Origin: an uncultured Roseiflexaceae bacterium
GTDB taxonomy: Bacteria; Chloroflexota; Chloroflexia; Chloroflexales; Roseiflexaceae
NCBI GenBank assembly: GCA_903868295.1
Contig: CAIPUQ010000153.1
Location: 1-9,353, forward strand
DNA: 9,353 nt
Reading direction: 5' to 3'
Position 1 is the first letter of the stretch, and the number at the start of each line of letters is the position of its first letter. Below, piece after piece: positions 1 through 5,363 of this stretch. The notes beneath the pieces are model-generated. The model did no database searches, was not told the origin of the DNA, and saw nothing but the letters and a program-made list of their open reading frames with translations. A program made the translations under genes and the position numbers.

Positions 1-192
1 ATGGAAGCCGCCAAAAAACATCTGATGTTCCACCCCTGGAGTGTGCCGGTGTTCGAGAGCTTCCTGCCACGCCTGACCGGCTATGTCTGCGGCAAACGCA
101 CCTTCCAAATTCCCCTGACCTGGACCATGGATAAACAGTTGCTGCGTGACATCGTCGACGCCCAACTCGCCGAAATGCAACAGAGCGCCTAA
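1..192 (+). CDS. DUF1801 (YdhG/iron-chaperone-like) domain protein, C-terminal part
   Basis: This open frame enters the window at base 1 and ends with TAA at 190-192, leaving 63 residues. It fits the C-terminal half of the DUF1801/YdhG-like family: KKHLMFHPW, then VFESFLPRLTGY, then a GKRTFQIPL block, then a final helix with LLRDIVDAQLAEM. Family members usually run about 110-140 residues, so the true start almost certainly lies upstream and the ATG at base 1 is probably internal. Proteins of this fold are small cytoplasmic alpha/beta proteins. Some Bacillus members (YdhG/Fra) were proposed as iron chaperones, but the molecular function of most is unknown. The nuclease gene follows 33 bases downstream on the same strand, so the two may be co-transcribed. 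The family call is moderately secure; function is not. Confidence 0.6.
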   Translation: MEAAKKHLMFHPWSVPVFESFLPRLTGYVCGKRTFQIPLTWTMDKQLLRDIVDAQLAEMQQSA

Positions 193-214
193 ATCCCGCA
201 TCATGCACACTGCC

Positions 215-220
215 AGGAGG
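215..220 (+). promoter_or_regulatory. Ribosome binding site of the NurA gene
   Basis: A full AGGAGG lies five bases before the ATG at 226. It settles the start among several in-frame ATG codons (residues 15 and 36 are also Met). Confidence 0.8.
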
Positions 221-225
221 ATCAT

Positions 226-1431
226 ATGCCGTTGGACGTCATCACCCTGGCGCGTGCGGTGCGCGACATGACAACCCATGTCGTCTCTGGCACGGCGGAA
301 CGCCTGCGGCAACGCGGTGTCATCCGCGCCATGTTGGAGCGACATGTCGGACACGAAGAACACTGGAACGACGTCGTCACCATCAGCGACCGCGCGCAGT
401 GGCTCCTCGCTCGTACCACCGAGGCCTTCGACACCACACGGGATGCTCCCGCTCCACCAGCGGACTACATCATCGTGGCGACGGATGGATCGCAGCTCGA
501 TGTCGAACGCCACGGTATGGCCGTCTGCGCGCTCATCAACATCGGCCATGTGTATATCCGGTACGGTGCTGACCCCCAGGCAATACTCACCTCTGTACCC
601 CAGCTAGCCTACCAAGACGAAGACCTCTACATATCGAATGGGATGCGTCGTATTCCTATCGAAGGACAACTCCTCAACGCCAAACGTGACGCCCAAGAGG
701 GCATTGCGCTGGCGGGGTTGGCGGCAGAACATCTCGCTGCCGATATTCCTATGATTGCTTTGCAGGATGGCACGTTGATGCGCTGGAATCTGGCCAATGC
801 GGAGGACGTGGTGCGCACCGCGCTCCTCGATCCATACTTGGCCGCGCTGGATCGGTGCAAAGCACTCGGGGTGCCCGTCGCGTCCTACATCAGCAGGCCG
901 CGTTCGCCGGAGTTCTTAGGCATGGTCCGTCTGATGTTTTGCCCCGATGTCCGTTTACCCGAGCGGCGCGGCGCGATCTGCGACCAGTGCAGTGATGTGC
1001 GGGCGGGGCGCGCGCCGTCGTGCCACCCATGCGACGACATGGCCGATGCAGATGTCTATGGCGATCGGTTGGCCGAGGGCCAGAGAGGACCAATCACACT
1101 GTCGCTCGCGCGTGCCAACCGAGAATTCTATCGCGAGCACGCGATTCACTTTTTTTATCTGCGCGTCTCTGACGAAATCGCCCGGGTCGAAGTCCCGCAG
1201 TGGGTCGCCCAAAACGCCGCCCTCGTCGACCGCGTCCATGCCATCGTCTATGACCAAGTCTTGCGCGGTCAGGGCTACCCCGTTGCCCTCGCGCGGGCGC
1301 ACGAGCAAGCCATCGTGCGGGCCAGCGATCGACGTGTCTTTATCCAAATGGTCGAACAGATGCTAATCAACAACGAATTACCGGCGTTGAATTCGAAAAA
1401 ACGCAATAGCAAAGAGTTTCAATCCGTGTAG
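226..1431 (+). CDS. nurA: NurA-domain nuclease with an internal four-cysteine motif
   Basis: The gene encodes a 401-residue protein of the NurA family, Mn2+-dependent 5'-3' DNA exonuclease/endonucleases. NurA partners the HerA hexameric translocase in DNA end resection and, in some bacteria, in phage defence. The diagnostic blocks are in order: the acidic DGSQ site at residues 87-90 inside a beta strand (YIIVATDGSQ), the second acidic site LQDGTL at 179-184, the YISRPRS segment at 221-227, and a C-terminal block with GYPVALARAHEQAI (His359) and SDRR (Asp368). A canonical AGGAGG at 215-220 sits five bases before the ATG and fixes the start. Unusual is a CxxC-x10-CxxC motif (Cys252, Cys255, Cys266, Cys269), with Cys239 nearby, which could bind zinc or an Fe-S cluster. 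No HerA gene is visible. The family call is firm; whether it acts in repair or defence is unknown. Confidence 0.85.
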   Translation: MPLDVITLARAVRDMTTHVVSGTAERLRQRGVIRAMLERHVGHEEHWNDVVTISDRAQWLLARTTEAFDTTRDAPAPPADYIIVATDGSQLDVERHGMAVCALINIGHVYIRYGADPQAILTSVPQLAYQDEDLYISNGMRRIPIEGQLLNAKRDAQEGIALAGLAAEHLAADIPMIALQDGTLMRWNLANAEDVVRTALLDPYLAALDRCKALGVPVASYISRPRSPEFLGMVRLMFCPDVRLPERRGAICDQCSDVRAGRAPSCHPCDDMADADVYGDRLAEGQRGPITLSLARANREFYREHAIHFFYLRVSDEIARVEVPQWVAQNAALVDRVHAIVYDQVLRGQGYPVALARAHEQAIVRASDRRVFIQMVEQMLINNELPALNSKKRNSKEFQSV

Positions 1432-1444
1432 GATTACGTGGCTG

Positions 1445-1479
1445 AATTACTAATTAGTAATTACTAATTAGTAATTTGT
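1445..1479. repeat. Left heptamer array (five AATTASt-type units) forming a 32-bp palindrome
   Basis: Five consecutive 7-bp units read AATTACT, AATTAGT, AATTACT, AATTAGT, AATTTGT. Because AATTACT and AATTAGT are reverse complements in rotated phase, bases 1445-1476 form a perfect 32-bp palindrome that could extrude a cruciform in DNA or a hairpin in RNA. It starts 13 bases after the NurA stop codon. No T-tract follows, so it is not an obvious intrinsic terminator. Confidence 0.85.
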
Positions 1480-1487
1480 TGAGGAGT

Positions 1488-1508
1488 TTTGGTAATGATT
1501 TGGTAATG
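1488..1508 (+). repeat. 10-bp direct repeat TTTGGTAATG at an 11-bp period
   Basis: TTTGGTAATG occurs at 1488-1497 and again at 1499-1508, one helical turn apart, between the left heptamer array and the four-helix-bundle gene. A weak -35/-10 pair (TTGGTA 1500-1505, 17-bp spacer, TATCTC 1523-1528) overlaps it. A GAGGAG at 1481-1486 precedes an ATG at 1495 that is followed by TAA after only three codons. It may be a promoter/operator region of the cassette; chance is not excluded. Confidence 0.35.
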
Positions 1509-1553
1509 GCGTGGTGTGACACTATCTCTGATTTTCAAACTAGAGAGGTAGAC

Positions 1554-1910
1554 ATGAATCAGCCGAACATTATCCGACACAAGAGTTATCAATTTGCGTT
1601 ACGAATTATTGAAATCTACAAGGATCAAGGGGCAGATCAGTTAAGCCGGTCCCTTTTCGGACAGTTACTTCGCTCAGGGACGAGTGTCGGCGCAAATGTC
1701 GAAGAGGCAATCGGTGCTGAATCTCGTGCAGATTTCCGTCACAAGATGTCAATTGCCTACAAAGAATCACGTGAAACTGAATACTGGTTGCGTTTGCTTG
1801 CAGATGCAAATCTCATCCCAAAGAATAACGCTCAATCTCTCAAATCCGATGCAACTGAACTCGTAAAAATTCTTTACACAATTATTAAAAGTACAAAAGG
1901 ACAGTCATAA
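1554..1910 (+). CDS. Four-helix-bundle protein (23S rRNA intervening-sequence protein family)
   Basis: The 118-residue product matches the four-helix-bundle/IVS protein family (the group that includes Avd of diversity-generating retroelements) over its whole length. Hallmarks are an N-terminal HKSYQFALRIIEIYK helix, the signature QLLRSGTSVGANVEEAIGA at residues 37-55, and KESRETEYWLRLL at 70-82 followed by a last amphipathic helix. Members form small cytoplasmic, often pentameric, bundles. Apart from Avd their function is unknown, and they are often encoded inside 23S rRNA insertions. The ATG at 1554 is chosen because GAGG at 1545-1548 is correctly spaced, the protein has the usual family length, and upstream in-frame starts (TTG 1476, ATG 1506) add sequence unlike the family. 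G+C is about 42%, far below the flanks, suggesting transfer. It is enclosed by heptamer arrays and is not in an rRNA gene here. No reverse transcriptase or template repeat is nearby. Confidence 0.9.
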   Translation: MNQPNIIRHKSYQFALRIIEIYKDQGADQLSRSLFGQLLRSGTSVGANVEEAIGAESRADFRHKMSIAYKESRETEYWLRLLADANLIPKNNAQSLKSDATELVKILYTIIKSTKGQS

Positions 1911-1926
1911 GTAAACACGTGGTCCT

Positions 1927-1961
1927 AATTACTAACTACTAATTAGTAATTGCTAATTACC
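1927..1961. repeat. Right heptamer array (five units) abutting the nadK stop codon
   Basis: Five 7-bp units read AATTACT, AACTACT, AATTAGT, AATTGCT, AATTACC. They are more diverged than the left array but keep perfect 7-bp phasing and contain a 12-bp palindrome at 1937-1948. The 13-mer TACTAACTACTAA at 1930-1942 also occurs in the separate array at 5293-5362. The array ends two bases before the nadK stop codon (1964-1966, minus strand). Confidence 0.85.
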
Positions 1962-1963
1962 CG

Positions 1964-2788
1964 CTAGTCGCGTCGCAATCGTTGCGTCAAGCGCGCATAG
2001 AACGTATTTGATGAATAGACGCGTTTGAACGCACACGTCCGTTGCGAGCGGCGAATTGTCACCGTGTCGCCTTCTTGGAGCGGGTGATGATCATTGCCAT
2101 CGGCGTATACCGCCGCCGAATGCCGGCCTCGCAGCGTCAACTGGAGCGTCGCGTCTTCGTGCAAGACCAATGACTTTATGCTGGTCATGTGCGCCGCAAT
2201 GGGTACCATCACCATCGCTGTCGAGCGTGGGTCCATAATCGGTCCACCCGCAGACAATGCGTACGCCGTCGAGCCGGTAGCGGTAGAAATAATCAGTCCA
2301 TCGGAGTGGTAGGTGTTCAAATGCGTGTCATAGATGCGCACGTCGATGCTGATGATGCGGTTGATGTCACGCCGGGTGATGATGATTTCGTTGATGGCAA
2401 TCAGGTCCAAATCGGGACTGCCGTCGACATGCGTGACGACGCCCTCGATCATCGAGCGTTCGTCGATCCAACCACCGCCATCCAAGACCGTACTGATCCC
2501 CTCATAGAACGTGTCTGGTTCGAGTTCGGCCATGAAGTTCAAATGGCCGAGTGCGACCGGCAACACGGGGACACCCATCCGCATGCCCACGCGGGCCGCA
2601 CGCAACACCGTGCCATCGCCACCAGCCGCCACAAACAAGTCTGCGTGCTCGACCGAGCGCACGTCACGGCCCTCGTGCGAGGCACTGCGCCAGGCTTCGA
2701 CTCCACGGCCGCGCAACCACGTCGTGGCCGCTTCAGAAAAGCGCACACTCGCATCCGAAAAAGGATTGTAAAACACCCCGACGCGCAT
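1964..2788 (-). CDS. nadK: NAD kinase
   Basis: This 274-residue protein is an ATP-NAD kinase (NadK/PpnK), which phosphorylates NAD+ at the 2'-OH of the adenosine ribose to make NADP+ in the cytoplasm. Family landmarks are in order: the N-terminal nucleotide-binding strand VGVFYNP, the GGDGT motif at residues 56-60, GHLNFMAE at 81-88, the NE pair at 133-134 (AINEIII), SDGLIISTATGSTAY at 162-176 with the glycine-rich TGSTAY, and a C-terminal beta domain with YADGND at 228-233. The length is normal for bacterial NadK. AGGAG (2795-2799 read on the minus strand) lies six bases before the ATG and overlaps the region of the upstream gene's stop codon. The gap to that gene is nine bases, so the two genes form an operon. 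The 3' end touches the right heptamer array. Confidence 0.95.
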   Translation of the reverse strand: MRVGVFYNPFSDASVRFSEAATTWLRGRGVEAWRSASHEGRDVRSVEHADLFVAAGGDGTVLRAARVGMRMGVPVLPVALGHLNFMAELEPDTFYEGISTVLDGGGWIDERSMIEGVVTHVDGSPDLDLIAINEIIITRRDINRIISIDVRIYDTHLNTYHSDGLIISTATGSTAYALSAGGPIMDPRSTAMVMVPIAAHMTSIKSLVLHEDATLQLTLRGRHSAAVYADGNDHHPLQEGDTVTIRRSQRTCAFKRVYSSNTFYARLTQRLRRD

Positions 2789-2797
2789 GGGGTACTC

Positions 2798-3691
2798 CTA
2801 CTCGGGCCGCATGACGCGTGTGAGCGCGTCGGCGATATGACTGATATCCGTTACTTCGTGCAGTGTATCACAAGCTGGCCCGACTACCAAGAGTGGTACC
2901 GGGTTGCGCGTGTGGCTGGGGTCCGATTGGCACTCGAAGTTCCCATGATCGCTCGAAATCACCAACGAATCCTGCGGCCGCAGGGTCGCCACAATCCCAC
3001 CGATCAATCGATCAATGCGTGTCACGACGGTCGCCGCATCAACCGTGCTCCGGCCGTGCCCAACGAGGTCCGTCAGGAACGTTTCGTACAGCGTCAGCAC
3101 ATGTCCCTGTGCGAGGCGCGCCAAGTTGACCCCTGCGTCGTATGCATCGACCTTGGACACGCGCTCCGGGTGGCGCGTCTGCATTACATCGTTGGTGATG
3201 TCCCATGACAACGCCTGACCCGCGACCAAGTCGTCGACCGTGCGAAAACGGACGTCCGCACCCTCGGCTGCAATCACACTCGCCGATTTGCGGAGCTTGC
3301 GGGTGGCGATGGCATCCCAAAATCCGCCATCAAAGGCGTTGGCAAAGGCACTGCTCCCGTGCGCCAATGCACGCCGCAAGACACTTTGGTCACGCAGGGT
3401 CTGTTGCAACGCCGTAGGAGGGAAGTGTGATTGATGCCGTTGGACCAGCCCGACGGCGTCGATCCCTGCAAACAATGCGGTCTGGCCCGTGCCACTCTGG
3501 GGCAGCCCCGGCACACTAAAGCATGCGTCGATTGCTTTGAGCAGGGCATGTCGGTGCTGTCCGACGGCGTTGCTCAGCAGCGGGGCGCCAATCAGCGCCT
3601 GCACAAACGGCATTGACGTCGTTGCAAAAGGATTATCGCTATGGGCATCGGTGAGCCCGATTCCGTCAACAAACACAAATACAATTGCCAT
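2798..3691 (-). CDS. Alkaline-phosphatase-superfamily metalloenzyme (phosphoglycerate-mutase-like)
   Basis: The 297-residue product has the metal-ligand pattern of the alkaline phosphatase/cofactor-independent phosphoglycerate mutase superfamily. The pattern is Asp9 in FVFVDGIG, a Ser/Thr nucleophile region SGTGQT at 66-71, Asp208 and His212 in TDLVGHG, Asp248 and His249 in SSDHGN, and His260 in HTRNPVP. Such enzymes bind two divalent metals and hydrolyse or transfer phosphate or related groups. It is far shorter than true iPGM (about 510 residues) and lacks the inserted transferase domain, so the substrate cannot be assigned. The frame extends 25 codons upstream to 3766, but the ATG at 3691 is preferred because the first beta strand (MAIVFVFVDG) starts there. 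The Shine-Dalgarno there is weak. It is the first gene of the operon with nadK and is transcribed divergently from the S1-domain gene. Confidence 0.8.
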   Translation of the reverse strand: MAIVFVFVDGIGLTDAHSDNPFATTSMPFVQALIGAPLLSNAVGQHRHALLKAIDACFSVPGLPQSGTGQTALFAGIDAVGLVQRHQSHFPPTALQQTLRDQSVLRRALAHGSSAFANAFDGGFWDAIATRKLRKSASVIAAEGADVRFRTVDDLVAGQALSWDITNDVMQTRHPERVSKVDAYDAGVNLARLAQGHVLTLYETFLTDLVGHGRSTVDAATVVTRIDRLIGGIVATLRPQDSLVISSDHGNFECQSDPSHTRNPVPLLVVGPACDTLHEVTDISHIADALTRVMRPE

Positions 3692-3767
3692 GCGGGCACT
3701 CTCACTTCGGGTACAGCTGCGGGAGGGTTGTATGGCATGACAATGACGAACAGTAATGTCCGTCACA

Positions 3768-3796
3768 TTGACAATTCATGGCAAAAACTCTATACT
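3768..3796 (+). promoter_or_regulatory. Sigma-70-type promoter of the S1-domain gene
   Basis: A perfect -35 TTGACA (3768-3773) is separated by exactly 17 bases from a -10 TATACT (3791-3796). Transcription should start near 3803, giving a leader of about 118 bases. This is the best promoter match in the window and fits a strongly expressed translation-related gene. Confidence 0.85.
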
Positions 3797-3809
3797 GACA
3801 TAATATCGT

Positions 3810-3908
3810 ATGCCACGCGCTTGGCGTCTGATTTTGACGCCGGGTTTTTTGTGTATTCGCGCGATGCGGGAGTCGTGGCCCACCGCTGAGCTAGTAGTAT
3901 CCGCCTAG
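3810..3908 (+). other. Possible 32-codon leader ORF upstream of the S1-domain gene
   Basis: An ATG about seven bases after the predicted transcription start opens a 32-codon frame through the terminator-like hairpin. It closes with TAG at 3906-3908, which overlaps the AGGAG (3907-3911) of the S1-domain gene. It has no Shine-Dalgarno and no recognised sequence, so translation is unproven. The position would suit a coupling or attenuation role. Confidence 0.2.
3818..3850 (+). terminator. Terminator-like hairpin in the S1-gene leader (possible attenuator)
   Basis: GGCGTC (3823-3828) and GACGCC (3836-3841) form a perfect stem with a 7-base loop, extended by weaker pairs on the outside. Six T residues follow at 3845-3850. 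It has intrinsic-terminator architecture but lies between the promoter and its own gene, with no upstream plus-strand gene to end. A competing outer helix is possible between GCCACG (3812-3817) and CGTGGC (3874-3879). Attenuation is inference. Confidence 0.5.
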
Positions 3909-3920
3909 GAGAGTTCTTTT

Positions 3921-5075
3921 ATGAGTCAGGGATCAGAAGGTCATTTCGATTGGACGCAGTTGCTGAACGAGTATGATTATGCTCGTCCGCAGCGTGGTGA
4001 AGTGCGCGAAGGCGTCATCATGAAGGTCGAAGCAGATTCGATCCTCGTGTCGATTGGTTCGAAGCGCGAAGGTACCATCACCACCGGCGATCTGCGCACC
4101 ATGGGCGAAGATTTTGTCACGACCCTCAAGGTCGGTGACACGCTCCAAGTGTATGTTCAAGACCCAGAAAACCGCGACGGCGAGCTGGTTCTGTCCGTTG
4201 GCATGGTTCAAGTTGCACGCGACTGGGAAGAAGCACTGCAGCTCCAAGCCGAAAACGGCATTGTCCAGTCCGCAGTCATCGGCTGCAATAAAGGTGGCTT
4301 GTTGGTCCAGTTCAACCGCATCCGCGGTTTCGTTCCGGCATCACAGGTCGCTCAGCTCCATGGTCGTACCGCCGCCGAAGAGCGCCAGCACGCACTGCAG
4401 CGCATGGTCGGCCAGACCATTCCGCTCAAGGTCATCGAAGTCGACCGCGAGCGCAACCGCCTCGTGTTGTCCGAGCGCTTGGCCACCCAAGAATGGCGCA
4501 AGGCCCAGAAGCACCGCTTGTTGTCCGAACTCCAACAGGGCGATGTCCTGTCGGGTCGTGTCAACCAGCTCACCAACTTCGGTGCATTCATCGATTTGGG
4601 CGGCGCCGATGGCCTGGCCCACATCTCCGAACTTTCGTGGCAGCGGGTCAATCACCCACGTGAAGTCCTGTCCCCCGGCCAGGAAGTCCAAGTGATGATC
4701 ATCGAAATCGATGCCTCACGCGAGCGCATCGGCCTGTCACTGCGCCGCTTGTTGCCTAACCCATGGGACACCATCGAACAGCGCTACACCATCGGTCAAG
4801 AAGTCTCGGGCCCAGTCACCAACGTGGCTCCGTTCGGTGCCTTCGTGCAGATCGAAGACGCAGTCGAAGGCCTCATCCACGCCAGCGAAATCGACGGCGA
4901 AGGTGCAGTCACCTCCCGCGACAAGCTCCAGCCTGGTGTGACCGTCACGGCACATATTGTCAGCCTCGACCGCCAGCGCCAGCGCATGGGCCTCTCGCTC
5001 AAAAAGCCTGAGGAAATCGAGCGCATCATCGCCGAACAAGCCGCCAAGGCCGAAGCCAGCGAAGAACAAGCCTAA
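3921..5075 (+). CDS. rpsA: Four-S1-domain RNA-binding protein (ribosomal protein S1-like)
   Basis: This 384-residue protein is built from four S1 (OB-fold) RNA-binding domains at roughly residues 25-93, 112-186, 206-276 and 292-361. The last two carry the classic G-x-V-x-N-x-x-x-FGAF(I/V) and GL(A/I)H(I/A)SE signatures and end in RIGLSLRR and RMGLSLKK. Domain 2 is more diverged (GGLLVQFNRIRGFVPASQ). This resembles the shorter S1 proteins of several non-proteobacterial phyla (six domains in E. coli), which help load mRNA on the 30S subunit. The tail (363-384) is a charged, Ala/Glu/Lys-rich helix. AGGAG at 3907-3911 lies nine bases before the ATG. The gene stands alone with a strong promoter, a structured leader and a strong terminator. 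Whether it is the genuine ribosomal S1 or a paralogue cannot be told without the rest of the genome. Confidence 0.9.
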   Translation: MSQGSEGHFDWTQLLNEYDYARPQRGEVREGVIMKVEADSILVSIGSKREGTITTGDLRTMGEDFVTTLKVGDTLQVYVQDPENRDGELVLSVGMVQVARDWEEALQLQAENGIVQSAVIGCNKGGLLVQFNRIRGFVPASQVAQLHGRTAAEERQHALQRMVGQTIPLKVIEVDRERNRLVLSERLATQEWRKAQKHRLLSELQQGDVLSGRVNQLTNFGAFIDLGGADGLAHISELSWQRVNHPREVLSPGQEVQVMIIEIDASRERIGLSLRRLLPNPWDTIEQRYTIGQEVSGPVTNVAPFGAFVQIEDAVEGLIHASEIDGEGAVTSRDKLQPGVTVTAHIVSLDRQRQRMGLSLKKPEEIERIIAEQAAKAEASEEQA

Positions 5076-5088
5076 TCGTTCCCTTCCA

Positions 5089-5130
5089 AACCACCATCTC
5101 GCTCCGGCGAGGTGGTGGTTTTTTTGTTTT
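5089..5130 (+). terminator. Strong intrinsic terminator after the S1-domain gene
   Basis: Bases 5089-5102 pair with 5107-5120 in a 14-bp stem (one G-T wobble) closed by the tetraloop TCCG. A run of seven T (5119-5125), then G and four more T, follows. It begins 13 bases after the stop codon. Confidence 0.95.
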
Positions 5131-5292
5131 AATGTGCGCTATCTTGAGCACGCGCGGGGGCCGCCTGTTGCCACACTGCGCACCGCGTTTCTCACCCGCG
5201 CCCATGCACTAGTCGTGTCTGGACAAACAGAAAGGGATGGTCTGCGATTGCCCCTTGCAACAGGAACAACGAGACCATCCCCCAAATCAACA
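5131..5292. other. Non-coding stretch between S1 terminator and heptamer array
   Basis: No supported gene is seen here; short frames show no recognisable protein. The only structure is a perfect 10-bp inverted repeat GGGATGGTCT (5234-5243) / AGACCATCCC (5272-5281) with a 28-base centre. Read on the minus strand it is followed by TTTCTGTTT, so it could act as a weak terminator for the dioxygenase transcript. Confidence 0.5.
5234..5281 (-). terminator. Inverted repeat, possible weak terminator of the dioxygenase transcript
   Basis: The arms GGGATGGTCT and AGACCATCCC are perfectly complementary over 10 bp with a 28-base loop. On the minus strand the second arm is followed by TTTCTGTTT, a poor U-tract. 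The loop is long for an intrinsic terminator, so this is tentative. Confidence 0.3.
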
Positions 5293-5362
5293 ACTGAAAA
5301 CTGAAAACTGAAAACTGAAAACTGAAAACTACTAACTACTAACTACTAACTACTAACTACTA
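5293..5362. repeat. Composite heptamer array: five ACTGAAA then five ACTACTA
   Basis: Exactly ten 7-bp units occupy 70 bp. ACTGAAA is repeated five times without error (5293-5327), followed in the same phase by ACTACTA five times without error (5328-5362). The array ends one base before the stop codon (5364-5366, minus strand) of the dioxygenase gene. The second half shares TACTAACTACTAA with the array at 1927-1961. Perfect units imply recent expansion or active maintenance. Confidence 0.95.
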
Positions 5363-5363
5363 C

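Larger units (their letters stand above)
1436..1961. mobile_element. AT-rich four-helix-bundle gene cassette framed by heptamer arrays
   Basis: The segment between the NurA gene and nadK is compositionally foreign. The enclosed gene has 42% G+C by hand count (149 of 357), while neighbours sampled at 57-67%. Each side carries five 7-bp units of the AATTACT/AATTAGT type (1445-1479 and 1927-1961). Each array is preceded three or four bases upstream by ACGTGG (1436-1441 and 1917-1922), so the ends look like direct repeats of the form ACGTGG-N3/4-AATTACTAA. The right array stops two bases before the nadK stop codon. No transposase or recombinase is encoded. Calling this a mobile element is inference: proteins of this family are known from intervening sequences inserted into 23S rRNA genes, which lack their own transposase. 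Confidence 0.45.

Noticed and set aside
1476..1553. Upstream in-frame starts (TTG 1476, ATG 1506) for the four-helix-bundle gene
   Set aside because: They add residues not typical of the family, and the TTG lies inside the heptamer array; ATG 1554 has a properly spaced GAGG and gives the standard length.
1554..1910. The four-helix-bundle gene as part of a 23S rRNA intervening sequence
   Set aside because: The flanks are the NurA-type gene and nadK; no rRNA sequence is recognisable on either side.
1445..1961. A CRISPR array or diversity-generating retroelement
   Set aside because: The repeats are contiguous heptamers without spacers, and there is no cas gene, reverse transcriptase or template/variable repeat pair. 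The four-helix-bundle family link to Avd alone does not make a retroelement.
2189..3208. A long open frame on the plus strand opposite nadK and the metalloenzyme gene
   Set aside because: It is antisense to two genes with complete family motifs, has no family resemblance (Arg/His-rich composition), and no ribosome binding site. It is a shadow of GC-rich codon bias.
3692..3766. The 25-codon N-terminal extension of the metalloenzyme gene
   Set aside because: The extension precedes the first beta strand, is rich in Ser/Arg/Cys, and would begin right beside the S1 promoter; the ATG at 3691 fits the fold better.
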